From positions 54,709,411 to 54,773,410 of the forward strand of contig OW203762.1 in the NCBI GenBank assembly GCA_934045905.1: a stretch of 64,000 nucleotides of DNA. The letters run 5' to 3'. Below, piece after piece: positions 1 to 9,847 of the stretch; the stretch's first letter is position 1, and each line of letters begins with the position of its first letter. The translations under genes were made by a program, and so were the position numbers. The notes beneath the pieces are model-generated. The model worked only from the letters and a program-made list of their open reading frames with translations. It was not told the DNA's origin and did not search any database. The DNA is from Leuctra nigra. Taxonomy: Eukaryota > Arthropoda > Insecta > Plecoptera > Leuctridae.

Positions 1-3000
1 AGAGCTGAACGCTAGTGTCAGAGATTTGTGTAGAGAATGTGGAGTGTGGAACATTAGTCTGAATAATAGGCGAAGAGTGTTGGAGAAATGGGATTGGTAT
101 CGATCTATAGGAGAGGAAGTACGGGCTGTCATAGAAGAGCGGTCAGGTGTGAAGGGGCATCAGGGTTTTTGGAGCCGTGTTGTGTGGAGGAAAATATCAT
201 AAGCACATGCAGCAGAGAAAGAAATGCAGGTGTGGGTAGAGGAAATAAAAGACGTATGCAAGACGAAGGTGGTGTGAGGGGGGGCGCTAGAGGAATGAAG
301 AGAAGATTGAAGAAACCCTCAATGAGGAGACTTAGAAAAGGAATGGAATTTGTGTTTGGTACCATGAATATTGTTTCTTTGAACGGTAAAGTGGAAGAAA
401 TAATAGATATGATGGTGGAAAGAAAACTTCTGTTCCTAGGTCTAAGTGAAGCAAAGTGGAAAGGAAGTGGCGAGAGGAAGTTGAGAGACGGTTTTAAGCT
501 ATGGTGGTCTGGTGGTACGGAGGGGAAGAACGGAGTGGCTATAGTTGTTAGTCCGCAGGTTTGTGACTTTGTGGTGGACGTAAAGTGTCATAGTGACAGG
601 ATAATGTCCTTGATCCTCAAGGTAAGGGACAGAGTGATGGTGGAGGTTGTCCAAGTATATGCACCTCAGACAGGCAGACCAGTAGAAGAGAAGGACAGTT
701 TCATTGGGGAGTTGGAAACAGTGTTGGAGGTGGTGAGTGGCAACGTGGTTGTGATAGGGGACTTCAACGCGAAAGTAGGGAGTGACAGAAGAGGTTATGA
801 AGAGGTGTTGGGGAAGTTTGGGCTGGACGAGAGGAACAGAGATGGAGAGAAACTGCTGGAGATGTGTAAAAGGAATGGTCTGAAGATAGGCAACACATGG
901 TTTAAGAAGAGAAGAAGCCATAAGATAACGCGATATGGCTACGGGGAAGACAGGTCTGAGTCCATCATAGACTACGTCTGCGTAGGAGGAAGTTTGAAGG
1001 AAGGAGTAGTTGATGTTGGGGTTTGTCCGTCAGTATCACTCGACAGCGATCATCGCCTGCTGGCATGTACGTTGAGGGTGCAAGTACATAGGCCGGTAGC
1101 AACTGTCTCACACAAAAGAATCAAAGTGTGGAAATTGCAGGACCCGGCGGTGAAGAATGAATTCTGTCAAGTGATAAGGAGCAGAGAGCCAGTGGGGGAG
1201 TTGCGAGATGTAGAAGAGGAGTGGGAGGACTTCAGGAATGCTCTGGTCAAGGAGGCTGAAAAGTTGTGTGGAAGATCAGGGGGTAAAAGGAAGGAGAAGG
1301 AAACAAGATGGTGGAACAGTAGAGTCAAAGAAGCAGTGAGAGAGAAAAGACAAGCGTGGCAGAATTATGAGCTACAGAGAACTGTGGAGAATGAACAAAG
1401 ATATAGAATATGTAGAAGAAATGTCGGAAGTATTGTTGTAGAGGAAAAGTGTAAGTCGATGGAAGATTTAGCAGGAAAACTAGTGACAGATTTTGAAGGA
1501 AACAAGAAGATGTTTTATGGATTGATCAAAGGCAAAAGGGGAACAAGAGAGGAATTAAAGAGTATGAAGGATAACAACGGGGACCTAGTATGTAACGTGG
1601 AAGAAATAAATAGTTTGTGGGGAGAGTACTTTGAGAATCTCCTAAATGTAGGAAAGAAACAAGGTGTACCAGTGGGTGAAGGAGAGCAGCAGTTTGGAGA
1701 GGAAGTGGAAGAAATTGGAATGGAGGAGGAGCTTACTGAGGTGGAAATAACAAGAGCCCTCAAAGAGATGAAGAATGGCCGAGCACCAGGCATTGATGAG
1801 GTGACGATAGAGATGGTGAAAGCAGCGGGGGATGCGGGTATAAGATGGCTTTACCGTGTGATTAAAGCAGCATGGAAACAGAAGAAAATTCCAACAGACT
1901 GGGAGAAAGGAGTAATTGTCCCTCTTTTCAAGAAAGGGGATCGCAAGAAATGCAATAATTATAGGGGAGTGACATTACTATGCCAGTGTGCGAAGTTGTT
2001 TGAGAAAATAGTGGAGTGTAGATTGAAGAATTATGTGGAAGAGGGATTGAGAGAGGAGCAGTATGGATTTAGGAGAGGGCGGTCTACAATTGACGCAATT
2101 TTCACCGTGCGTCAGATGATGGAGCAGCAGTGGGAGAAGGGTCAAGCAATGCATATGGCCTTCTTGGACTTGGAGAAGGCATATGATAGGTTGCCAAGGG
2201 AAAGAGTGTGGGAGTGTTTGGTAAAGAGAGGAATAGGCAAGGAGTTGGTTGAGCGGATCAAAAGTATGTACCGGAACAGTGTGAGTTGTGTGCAGTCGGG
2301 AGTGGGGAGATCGGAATGGTTTAATATTAGTGAAGGGCTTCGGCAAGGGAGTGTTCTATCACCAATGCTGTTCATCATAGTAATGGACGAGTTACTGAAG
2401 AAAGTAGAGCCAGATGAGGGGATCGATACTCAAACGTTGATTTATGCGGATGATGTGGTGGTGTGGGGAGGAACTAGGGAGGAAGTGCAGTTAAAGATTG
2501 ATAAGTGGAGTGAAGAGACAGAGAAGATGGGTTTGAGAATAAGCGAAAAGAAGAGTGAAGTAATGACAATGGAACGGAAAAAGATAAGACAAGGACATGC
2601 CAGAATCAAGATGAGGGATGGATGGCTGAAAGAAGTAGAGGAATTTAAGTACCTGGGGAGCCTGCTCACCAACAAGGCAAAAGTAGATAGAGAAGTACAG
2701 GAAAGAAGAAGGAAAGCAGAGGGTTTCTATCAGGCAGTGAGGAAGTTGCTGTGGCATGAGAAATTTCCAAAAGTGTGTAAAATAATCATGTTTAAAATGT
2801 ATTTCCTGCCAATTCTCACATACGGGGCAGTGACATGGTCAGCTGGAGGAAAGGAAGTGGATCAGCTTCAGGCAGCAGAGATGAAGTTTTTGAGGAGCGT
2901 GAATGGGGTGACAAGAATGGATAGGGTTCGAAGTATGAAGATAAGAAGAGAGCTGAGGGTTGAAAGATTGGGGTTCAAGCTGGGCAGAGAGAGGCTTCGG

Positions 3001-3659
3001 TGGTTTGGCCACATGAAGAGGATGGGAACCGACAGAGTGCCAAGGCGGGTGTTTGAAGCGGCTACAGTGGGAACACGGAGAGTGGGGCGACCAAGAGACA
3101 GGTGGATTGGACTGATCAAGGATGATGTGCTGGAGAGAGGAGGAAGTTGGAGTGAGTTGGAGGCTGAGAGACAGTGGGAGGACAGAACAATGTGGAGGCA
3201 GTTTGTGGAACAATTGGAAGTGGAGGAAGAAAAAGAAGATGAGGAGGAGACGCCAGGCGTGGCCAGCCGGTCTCCAGTAGTCAGTGGCGGCTATTTGGCT
3301 TTACAACAGGTGTTCAATTACATAGAAGGACGTAGAAGAAAGTACTCTAAGAGGAGAGCCCCCAGCAGATGCGGGGCCGGGGCGCATAACCCCGATTTTT
3401 TTTGTATCTTTAGTTTGAAATTGATGCATTTTTACGTCTTTTGGAGAGCAAAATGATTAGACAAAATATTTAACTTCCTACTTCCTGGATTAGGGAGCAC
3501 TTTTAAATAATTTTCTTGGATGATCAGGTGTGCAATTGTCACACCTTGCACACTGTAATAGCCGCCACAGCCAGTAGTCCTGCGGCCCTAGTGTTGGTGG
3601 GAACACCCACCCCCTGACCCATTGAATTGGAACCAGCGGAAAGATGATTATTATTATTC
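1..3659 (+). mobile_element. RTE/CR1-like non-LTR retrotransposon, 5' end at or beyond the window edge
   Basis: The element holds one long endonuclease-reverse transcriptase ORF (88-3456), followed by about 200 bp of 3' UTR that ends in a short (ATT)n run at 3647-3658. Such a simple-repeat tail is usual for RTE/CR1-type LINEs. A short stem-loop (GGTGGG-AACA-CCCACC, 3596-3611) sits about 40 bp before the tail and could be an RT recognition hairpin. Bases 1-87 have stops in the ORF frame and are probably 5' UTR or an upstream ORF. No target duplication can be tested because the 5' boundary is not visible. Confidence 0.85.
88..3456 (+). CDS. Endonuclease-reverse transcriptase polyprotein of a non-LTR retrotransposon
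   Basis: This 1122-residue ORF would nick target DNA and copy the element RNA into the nick (target-primed reverse transcription). An apurinic-type endonuclease domain starts near residue 88 (FGTMNIVSLNG). It shows LSEAKW near 113, GDFNAK near 224 and SDHRLL near 319. The RT domain has NYRGVTLL near 630, FLDLEKAYDRLP near 690, LRQGSVLSP near 752 and the catalytic IYADD near 786. The C-terminal part has GHMKRM and GRPRDRW, a tail often seen in proteins mis-annotated as craniofacial development protein 2. The ATG at 88 is the first after in-frame stops at 13, 31, 55, 64 and 67. The first ~85 residues are basic and match no domain I know. The last ~60 residues after an acidic stretch look like read-through into the UTR. 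No internal stop or frameshift, so the copy may be young. Family placement (RTE versus CR1) is inference. Confidence 0.85.
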   Translation: MGLVSIYRRGSTGCHRRAVRCEGASGFLEPCCVEENIISTCSRERNAGVGRGNKRRMQDEGGVRGGARGMKRRLKKPSMRRLRKGMEFVFGTMNIVSLNGKVEEIIDMMVERKLLFLGLSEAKWKGSGERKLRDGFKLWWSGGTEGKNGVAIVVSPQVCDFVVDVKCHSDRIMSLILKVRDRVMVEVVQVYAPQTGRPVEEKDSFIGELETVLEVVSGNVVVIGDFNAKVGSDRRGYEEVLGKFGLDERNRDGEKLLEMCKRNGLKIGNTWFKKRRSHKITRYGYGEDRSESIIDYVCVGGSLKEGVVDVGVCPSVSLDSDHRLLACTLRVQVHRPVATVSHKRIKVWKLQDPAVKNEFCQVIRSREPVGELRDVEEEWEDFRNALVKEAEKLCGRSGGKRKEKETRWWNSRVKEAVREKRQAWQNYELQRTVENEQRYRICRRNVGSIVVEEKCKSMEDLAGKLVTDFEGNKKMFYGLIKGKRGTREELKSMKDNNGDLVCNVEEINSLWGEYFENLLNVGKKQGVPVGEGEQQFGEEVEEIGMEEELTEVEITRALKEMKNGRAPGIDEVTIEMVKAAGDAGIRWLYRVIKAAWKQKKIPTDWEKGVIVPLFKKGDRKKCNNYRGVTLLCQCAKLFEKIVECRLKNYVEEGLREEQYGFRRGRSTIDAIFTVRQMMEQQWEKGQAMHMAFLDLEKAYDRLPRERVWECLVKRGIGKELVERIKSMYRNSVSCVQSGVGRSEWFNISEGLRQGSVLSPMLFIIVMDELLKKVEPDEGIDTQTLIYADDVVVWGGTREEVQLKIDKWSEETEKMGLRISEKKSEVMTMERKKIRQGHARIKMRDGWLKEVEEFKYLGSLLTNKAKVDREVQERRRKAEGFYQAVRKLLWHEKFPKVCKIIMFKMYFLPILTYGAVTWSAGGKEVDQLQAAEMKFLRSVNGVTRMDRVRSMKIRRELRVERLGFKLGRERLRWFGHMKRMGTDRVPRRVFEAATVGTRRVGRPRDRWIGLIKDDVLERGGSWSELEAERQWEDRTMWRQFVEQLEVEEEKEDEEETPGVASRSPVVSGGYLALQQVFNYIEGRRRKYSKRRAPSRCGAGAHNPDFFCIFSLKLMHFYVFWRAK

Positions 3660-4870
3660 ATATATTTGACGCTACAGCGCTAGTGTAGCTACAACTACTC
3701 TCAGCTTTAGCTCCGGTCCATCATCCACACCCGATCCCCGTCACATGTTCAGGGGGCACAGGAGGGCAAGCTGGCCGCGAAGATCTAGCATTGAGCATGT
3801 GCACACCACACTACTCGTTGATACGGGTGCGCGTCTAGGTAATACTAGGAAAACGCTCCGTGAAACGCGTTGATGAGCGAGCACCGGACACGTGCGCAAA
3901 CATAGAACCGAAGATGCGTTAACACATAGAAAACATTAATAAATGTTTTAACGTTATTAAACCTAGATTAAACGTTAAACAGTTCTACCTTGTTTAGACA
4001 CGGAATGAATCCAACGTTCCACAATTATAATAAGTCAATGCAATGTTTTGAACTGAATGAATTAAACCTTTAAAAAAATTAGCAACCTTCAAGGAAATGT
4101 CAGGCAAGATAGAAGCTCAGAAACGGAATGAATCCAACGTTTCCACAAGTAGGTACCTACTATTGGTAGAAGAATACTATTATGAAATATCAATGTTCTG
4201 ACAAAAACTCTCGATAAATAATGTTCACCTGCTATAAAAGCGGGGAAATTTTACTAAAACCTTCACAAAGAACACCAAATTGCCAAAATTTTAACGGAAA
4301 TAAGCAAAATGCTGCAGTGATTTGAAACGACGTGTGATCACAAGAAGAGAACAAACGCCACTCTCTGAAATTATTGAAATATCGACTAATGCTAATCTCA
4401 GCCAAGTAGATGCACAGGAAGCACGGCCATCATAACAACGAATTAACGAAAAGTCAATCAAGGTCCTTAGTTTTGCGAAAACTCAACATGATTTGTTTGG
4501 AAATACGTTCCATATTGAATTATTAAAATATGATCCACTAAATCAACATAAAAGTATCTGCAAAGATCGCAAATGATTTAGTTTCAATTCATAGTTTGCA
4601 TGTGCCATCATCTCATTGTTGCGCGGCCATCTTGGTGTAACATGTCAGAACGGCTGTCAATAGGGCACTAGTCATACTATCTCCCGCTAGGGTGCTGCCG
4701 TCGGAGTTGTGCGTAAGTGTGAATTTTGACAGGCGTAAGAAGATGTGTACTAACTACTATTACATACATATTTTTTTACTCCTGTATAATAAAATGTTTA
4801 AAAATAAGAAGATTGTGCAATATCTAAAGCAAATTCTATTTCAATCTGAAGCGACACCCCCTCAATTGTT
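3660..4870. other. Non-coding sequence, no gene seen
   Basis: No supported gene. A 26-bp near-identical direct repeat (ACGGAATGAATCCAACG...) occurs at about 4000-4024 and 4123-4147. A dispersed motif lies at 3848-3885 (separate entry). The rest is AT-rich. The ORF at 4692-4874 is short, unrecognised and runs into a MITE. Confidence 0.5.
3846..3886 (-). repeat. Dispersed ~38-bp motif, copy 1
   Basis: Read on the minus strand this contains GCTCGCTCATCAACGCGTTT followed by CACGGAGCGTTTTCCTAGT. It matches closely the plus-strand copies at 25413-25456 and 62744-62782. Confidence 0.5.
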
Positions 4871-4872
4871 TT

Positions 4873-5030
4873 AGGTCGGGTAGGACCAACTTTGAATTAG
4901 CTAACTATCGATAGTTAGTGGGCAGTTAACCATCGAATCAAGTTGTCACGAATTCCACAGCCAATAAGATTCACTAATTTCCACTAACCATCGATAGTTA
5001 ACTTAATCCAAAGTTGGTCCTACCCGACCT
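4873..5030. mobile_element. ~158-bp MITE with ~50-bp inverted ends
   Basis: The left end (AGGTCGGGTAGGACCAACTT, continuing to about 4922) is repeated in inverted form at about 4980-5030, with few mismatches. Each arm also carries a CTATCGATAG-type palindrome. There is no coding capacity. The right tip runs directly into a decamer tandem repeat, so the exact boundary and target duplication cannot be read. Confidence 0.75.
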
Positions 5031-5070
5031 TACCCGACCTTACCCGACCTTACCCGGTCCTACCCGACCT
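5021..5070. repeat. Five-copy 10-bp tandem repeat of a MITE tip
   Basis: TACCCGACCT is repeated at 5021, 5031, 5041 and 5061, with a variant TACCCGGTCC at 5051. The unit equals the reverse complement of the MITE's own outer tip, so the array grew from the transposon end. Confidence 0.85.
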
Positions 5071-5607
5071 TACAGGCTATCTTCGACTAACCGGTAATAG
5101 TTAGTTTAAATCGACTTGACAGCTGTACACCAATATGGCATAAAATTATTTTTTACATTGTTCATGTAAAACAAAATAAGCTCGTGCAAATTATTAGCGT
5201 TTTCCTCTGGCATGCACTGAATGAGAGCAAAGAATTGCTCTGTGACGTCATGCTCTGCACTAGTGTGGCAAAAAGTTCAACCCCAGTGGAAAACAAGGAT
5301 ATTTCCAGTGCTAACATAACCTATAAAAATAGCAATGAATTTCATAGAATTCGTTTTAGATCATCCATTACTGATCAATTAATCTATCACTGTTATTTGA
5401 AGATTCAAATAGGTTATAAACAGCAAGAGAGAATTGAGACAGCACTGAGAATTTTCTCAGTGCGAAAAATGTGCCCTCAGAGCGTGCAACTTTGCCAGTG
5501 GAAAACGCAAAAACCACTCCTGTGCACACTGGATTTACCAGGGAAAACGATACCTGCACGCAGTGCACACTGAGGGTGCACCAGGGGCCTCATTCTACAA
5601 CTCCATT

Positions 5608-5668
5608 GCTGGTCGCCTAGCAATTATTTCAATGGTGATCTTATAGAAGAAGTTGCTAGGCGACCAGC
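5608..5668. repeat. Short inverted repeat (16-bp perfect arms)
   Basis: GCTGGTCGCCTAGCAA (5608-5623) is followed 29 bp later by its exact reverse complement (5653-5668). The flanking GGGGCCTCATTCTACAA resembles a Tourist-like terminus, so this may be the core of a small MITE. Confidence 0.6.
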
Positions 5669-5929
5669 GATGTCTCTCAGAGCCTCCATGGAAGACATAC
5701 TATTTACAAGGTCATTATAATATGACGTAATGAATTATTTTAAAATGCTTATCTACAAAATTGTTAATAACTCCAACAAATGTTTTAGAATTTACATGAA
5801 ATGTATAACCCTAAAACTATACAACAACCTCATAATCTGTGAAAACTTTCGATTCGGTAGTACAAACGGCGTGAGCTACATACCATTTTCACTTATCAAC
5901 CAATCATAGGGCAGCGCCCAAAAAAAAAA

Positions 5930-6009
5930 CTAATTTTATATAATGATATTAGTATGTGTGCAAAATTTCAGCTCGATCGGAAAAACAATGTGACCTGTGG
6001 CGTCGGTAT

Positions 6010-6046
<37 letters not shown>

Positions 6047-6095
6047 CAGAGAAAGTGTCCAAAAGTGCTAAATGAAGACGCTCGCTATGCTCGCT
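5930..6095 (-). repeat. Dispersed repeat family D1, copy 1, with (CA)n
   Basis: Read on the minus strand, this holds GCGAGC-rich sequence, GGACACTTTCTCTG, a dinucleotide run (about 6013-6043 on the plus strand) and then GATCGAGCTGAAATTTTGCA. The same order is seen on the plus strand at 23990-24175 and, more diverged, at 62303-62440. Confidence 0.6.
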
Positions 6096-6110
6096 CAATC
6101 AATCATAAAT

Positions 6111-6533
6111 GGGAATTCTCCTCTAATTTTATTAAGGTAAATTCGTAAATAACAACACAGATAATAATCACAAACACTCTTATCACTTGAGAAATAGAAC
6201 ATTTTCATTCAGAAAAATCAATTTCAAATGTCATGGGACATTTTGGCGGGAAAACGGCATGTAATGAGAATCTGGGTTGTGATGTCATTTCTAAGTCCAC
6301 AACAATGCGTTGCCATGGTGATATGCTTTGTTGCCATGGCAACATATGAGAATGACGTCATTATCAATTTTCATCAATTTTAAAGAAAAATATCAAACTT
6401 TGTAAATCAATTCCGAGAGGACAATTGAACCCACAACAAAAATAATAACATAATATATGTTATTATTGGTGGGTTCAATAGAGGTTCAATAGAGGTCCAA
6501 TTATTATGGAAATTTAATTTGGAGGAGAATTCC
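6111..6533. mobile_element. MITE of the GGGAA(G/T)TCTC family, copy 1
   Basis: Terminal inverted repeats read GGGAATTCTCCTCTAATTTT (6111) and, on the other strand from 6533, GGAATTCTCCTCCAAATT. The internal sequence shares GGCGGGAAAACGGC, a GTTGCCATGG-containing block and CCCACAACAAAAA with the copies at 23067-23399 and 24562-24989. No coding capacity. Confidence 0.7.
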
Positions 6534-6606
6534 TTATTGTCTGGATGGATCTGATTCGATTGACTTTGGTAGCGCGACGCTGTCAAGCACCTTGTACACA
6601 GAATTT

Positions 6607-6730
6607 CAAGTTTCAAGTTTTATTAATCCCTATTTGATCATATACAAATGATATTGGACACGTCAATTACATAACAATTAGGTAAAGCAAACAAATTAAA
6701 TTCAGGCTTGTACAAGAAATCATAATAACT
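6607..6730 (-). mobile_element. 5'-truncated LINE or SINE 3' tail
   Basis: On the minus strand the sequence ends with ATCAAATAGGGATTAATAAAACTTG followed by repeats of AAACTTG. That is the form of a LINE 3' end with a short tandem tail. The upstream limit is unclear and nothing coding remains. Confidence 0.45.
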
Positions 6731-6784
6731 ATAAACATTTTGCGTTGAGAAACTCGTCAATTGAATAAAAACAAAAAGAGTTTA

Positions 6785-7185
6785 AGATACTTGTAAAAAG
6801 GAACTAGTTACTAAGTTACCTGATCTCAAAAGGAACTAAGTTACTTGATAAGTTACTTAATTTGAAAAGTAACTGAGTAGGTACCAAAAATTAACGTTAC
6901 TTTTCAACTTTTCAATATTATACGTCTTATAGAAATGTAAAAATAAAACTTGGGTTTGGATTTTCTCTCAAGGCTTTGAAGGCTGTGAAAAATTCTACCA
7001 AAATATTATATTTGTCAAATTAATATTTCACCTAAAAGTAACTTTAAAAGTAGCGAAAATGAAGTTATAAGTTACTCTAAAATTGTAACTTTACTCACAA
7101 AGTTACTGGAGTTGAAAAGTAACTAGTTACCCCAATAGTTACCAAGAATGTAACTAGTTATTTTTGTTAAGTTATACTACCCAAC
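6785..7185 (-). repeat. GTAAC/AACTAGTTAC-rich non-autonomous DNA transposon remnant
   Basis: The stretch is filled with GTTACTTTT, AACTAGTTAC and AAGTTAC motifs. On the minus strand it begins AGAGTTGGGTAGTATAACTT. Widespread non-autonomous hAT elements in many animals have this GTTGGGNAGTAAC start and GTAAC-rich body. Assignment is by resemblance only, and no target duplication was identified. Confidence 0.45.
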
Positions 7186-7211
7186 TCTGATTATACCACT
7201 AAGAAGCTTTA

Positions 7212-7640
7212 TACTAACGTGGCCCATTGATTTGCACCGGCCATGTATCGCCCTCTCAAGATTCATGGACATCATTACTACATTCATACAACTAAGGCAA
7301 TGTTTGTTTACTCCTATACCGATAACATTGGCTGAGGTGAAGCCTTTCCAGACCCTGAAATTCGTTTTTCTGACGGCGCAGCTCCATCTTTTATCTCCAT
7401 AGTGAACTACTTTATCAATGGGTAAATGTTCATATTAGTTCATATTTTTACCACCAGTAGCTGATATAAGCGATATTCCGTCAGAATGACGAAAATTCTG
7501 GTACCTGGAAAGGCTTCACTTTCATTGGTCAATAAAGAGAGAACCGCGTCTTACTAGTGTGAACTAAGCTATGATCCATGAATCTTGGCCCTCTTTCTTG
7601 GCGCATTGATTTGCACCGGCCATGCATCGCCCTCTTTCTT
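7212..7640. repeat. ~46-bp tandem duplication split by a MITE
   Basis: Two copies of CATTGATTTGCACCGGCCAT followed by GYATCGCCCTCT lie at about 7224-7256 and 7603-7634. Removing the 331-bp MITE and one target copy joins them into a direct tandem duplication. Confidence 0.7.
7257..7587. mobile_element. 331-bp MITE with 13-bp TIRs and 7-bp target duplication
   Basis: The ends CAAGATTCATGGA (7257-7269) and TCCATGAATCTTG (7575-7587) are perfect inverted repeats. GCCCTCT is present immediately outside both ends (7250-7256 and 7588-7594). A second inverted pair, about 45 bp with mismatches (around 7333-7377 and 7468-7520, containing AGCCTTTCCAG), lies inside. There is no ORF. A 7-bp duplication does not decide the superfamily. 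Confidence 0.8.
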
Positions 7641-8750
7641 AATTCTTCTCCTCCTTCACATTTTGTGATGATCTCTGCGTCAAGCTTGATTTTTTTACAT
7701 TTTTAAGTTGTTCTTTTTATGGTTGACTTTTTGAAATTTGGAGGTTTTATGACAAATTCAGACACAAAGTTAAGTGTAGCGCTTGACAGCATGAACTGGA
7801 AGAAATAATTTCACGAATGTTCAGTGCGAAAAGGTTTGGCAAACTTTAACTTAGTCTCCTTTTAGATCTCAATCCTTTTAGACTCGGAGGTGCTTGGCAG
7901 ACTTTTTACAAGTTTCTGTTTTGTGCAGTGTTTCGTTTACCTACTATTTGATGTCTAAATTTACTTGGTTGAAATTTAATCAGAAGATTGTTGCCGTTGC
8001 CAACAGAAACATCAATTTGCTTTTTAACTCTCACTGAACATCTTCTTGAAGTGACCAGAAAGTTGCAACACAACACAAGTCATAAGATCATTTGTCCGGC
8101 TGATTTGAGAAGACAATGATGTTAATCTGAGTTTGTTTGTTTGCGCGTTATTCATGACGTCAGGGTTGCGCAGAACTCGACTGCGAAATGAGATTCACAA
8201 GTTTGTTTCCAACGGACAGAATGAAAAACTACCCTCTTTTTATCACGCCTTCTAAATGTCTACTATCCACAAAAAATAATCACGACAAAATGCTCTCCAT
8301 CAATTTCGCAGCCGAGTTCTGCTGAAAATTCCTTCCAAGACGTCTCACCTTACAAACGCAAGACATTTCCTTCTTAAAACGAAGAAAAATAATCCGAGAC
8401 TTAATATAAGGTTTTCCTAGGATAATTGAAAGCGTCGGGAAGGAGCGACTGACGTGCATATTAGCCAGCTCTCAGACTTGTAAATTGAGAGTAAAGAAAT
8501 TTGTTAAGAAATTTTCAATTTACTTTTATTTTGTAAATGCTGTAAAATTGTATGCCTGTTTTCGACGTCTGGTTCCTGCTTGTAAATGACGTTCTACTCT
8601 ACTTACATAATATGCGCTAGTTTGTGAAGAAGTTCTCTGAAAGAGGACGTGCTAAAACTCACTAACTTTATATATAAACTTCAGATACTGGGTTTTGTGA
8701 AAAACTTCCAATTGAGTCGGGCAGGAAGAAAGGTTTTGTAATAAGAAAAA
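7641..8750. other. Non-coding sequence, no gene seen
   Basis: AT-rich sequence without a supported ORF, repeat or RNA gene. Confidence 0.4.
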
Positions 8751-8843
8751 TATCCGGTCGAACCGGGGCTCGAACCCGGGATCTCTACAGCTCTCTTCCG
8801 GCAAGTGAAAGATCCCGGATTCGAGCCCCGGTTCAGCAGGATA
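8751..8843. repeat. Inverted tRNA-3'-end-like palindrome
   Basis: Arms at 8751-8784 and 8810-8843 are inverted copies. The inner 24 bp differ at one position. Each arm contains a TTCGAGCCCCGG sequence resembling a tRNA T-arm (Pol III B box) and the start of an acceptor stem. No complete cloverleaf is present. Confidence 0.6.
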
Positions 8844-8849
8844 CTTTCT

Positions 8850-9847
8850 CACATCCCTTTAAATATTAACTTATAGTTCTGGAAGTATAAAATCAAAAAA
8901 TTATCAATTTCTTCCTGGATCGAGCTGATGCAGTGTAAAATATCGCGACCAGAAATATTTAATGAGATAAGATTTTGTAATGAAACATTCTTGGTTGTAT
9001 TATTTTGTGTCCACATCTACTGCGTTTTGTGTTCAGTCGTTTCAATATAATATCTTTCCATTTCTAGAATCCGAATGTCTTATTTAAGGGTAACTTATAA
9101 CTTTGCTGGACTTGCAGACGATTACAAATGTGAAGTAATGCATGATCGCCTATAGGAAGGGCAGGTAAGTGTACGCAAGTGCTGCAACGATCAAGCAACA
9201 GCTCAACTAAATGTGAAATAGCGGGTGGCAAATGTTCGTTCATCCATATCATTTCAACATTAAAAATAGCAAGTTCTCGAAAACTAACAAAAAGCGGTAA
9301 GTATTTTCGAGAAGATCATATATTATAACTTTCTCATCTGTCAGGACGCAGAATGAAATGTGAACAATATTAAGTTGAAATGTCAGAGTGTGACCCGTTC
9401 CATGAAATTGTCTCTTGACACTTTTATCTTGCACTGCCTTTTTGTATTCAGAACGTCTTCTCGCTTCTGCGCAAAGAAACATATCTTAAAAGCTGGAACA
9501 AGATAATGCAAACTTCAAGTAAATATATACATTCTCCAGTGGAATTAATGTAAATTTTACGAATTTTAAAAAATGTCCCCATAGCCAAAATGAAGTAATC
9601 GGTCCATTTTCTTTTATGACATTTTATTTACGGTTCGATGTGTTTCCGAAATGCATTACATGGCTCCGAAACAAAGCCATTCCGGGTGAATCACGGCACG
9701 GATCCAAATGTCTGGAGAAATATGACGACTTCTGTGGAGTCAGATATGCGCGGGAAACTATGATTATGGATATCGACGTGGCGCAGATAGCGAGACGGCG
9801 AGAAACACAAGATTAAACTTTTATGACGCCAAGAATTCACTCCTGTC
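8850..9847. other. Non-coding sequence, no gene seen
   Basis: Small ORFs of 60-80 codons are present, but none resembles a known protein and none shows a domain. Confidence 0.4.

Noticed and set aside
499..3213. Minus-strand ORFs inside the first retrotransposon
   Set aside because: Shadows of the long plus-strand ORF, which has clear endonuclease and RT motifs.
5184..5573. 129-codon ORF
   Set aside because: No recognisable domain, overlaps small hairpins (CACTGAGAATTTTCTCAGTG), and composition is like the surrounding non-coding DNA.
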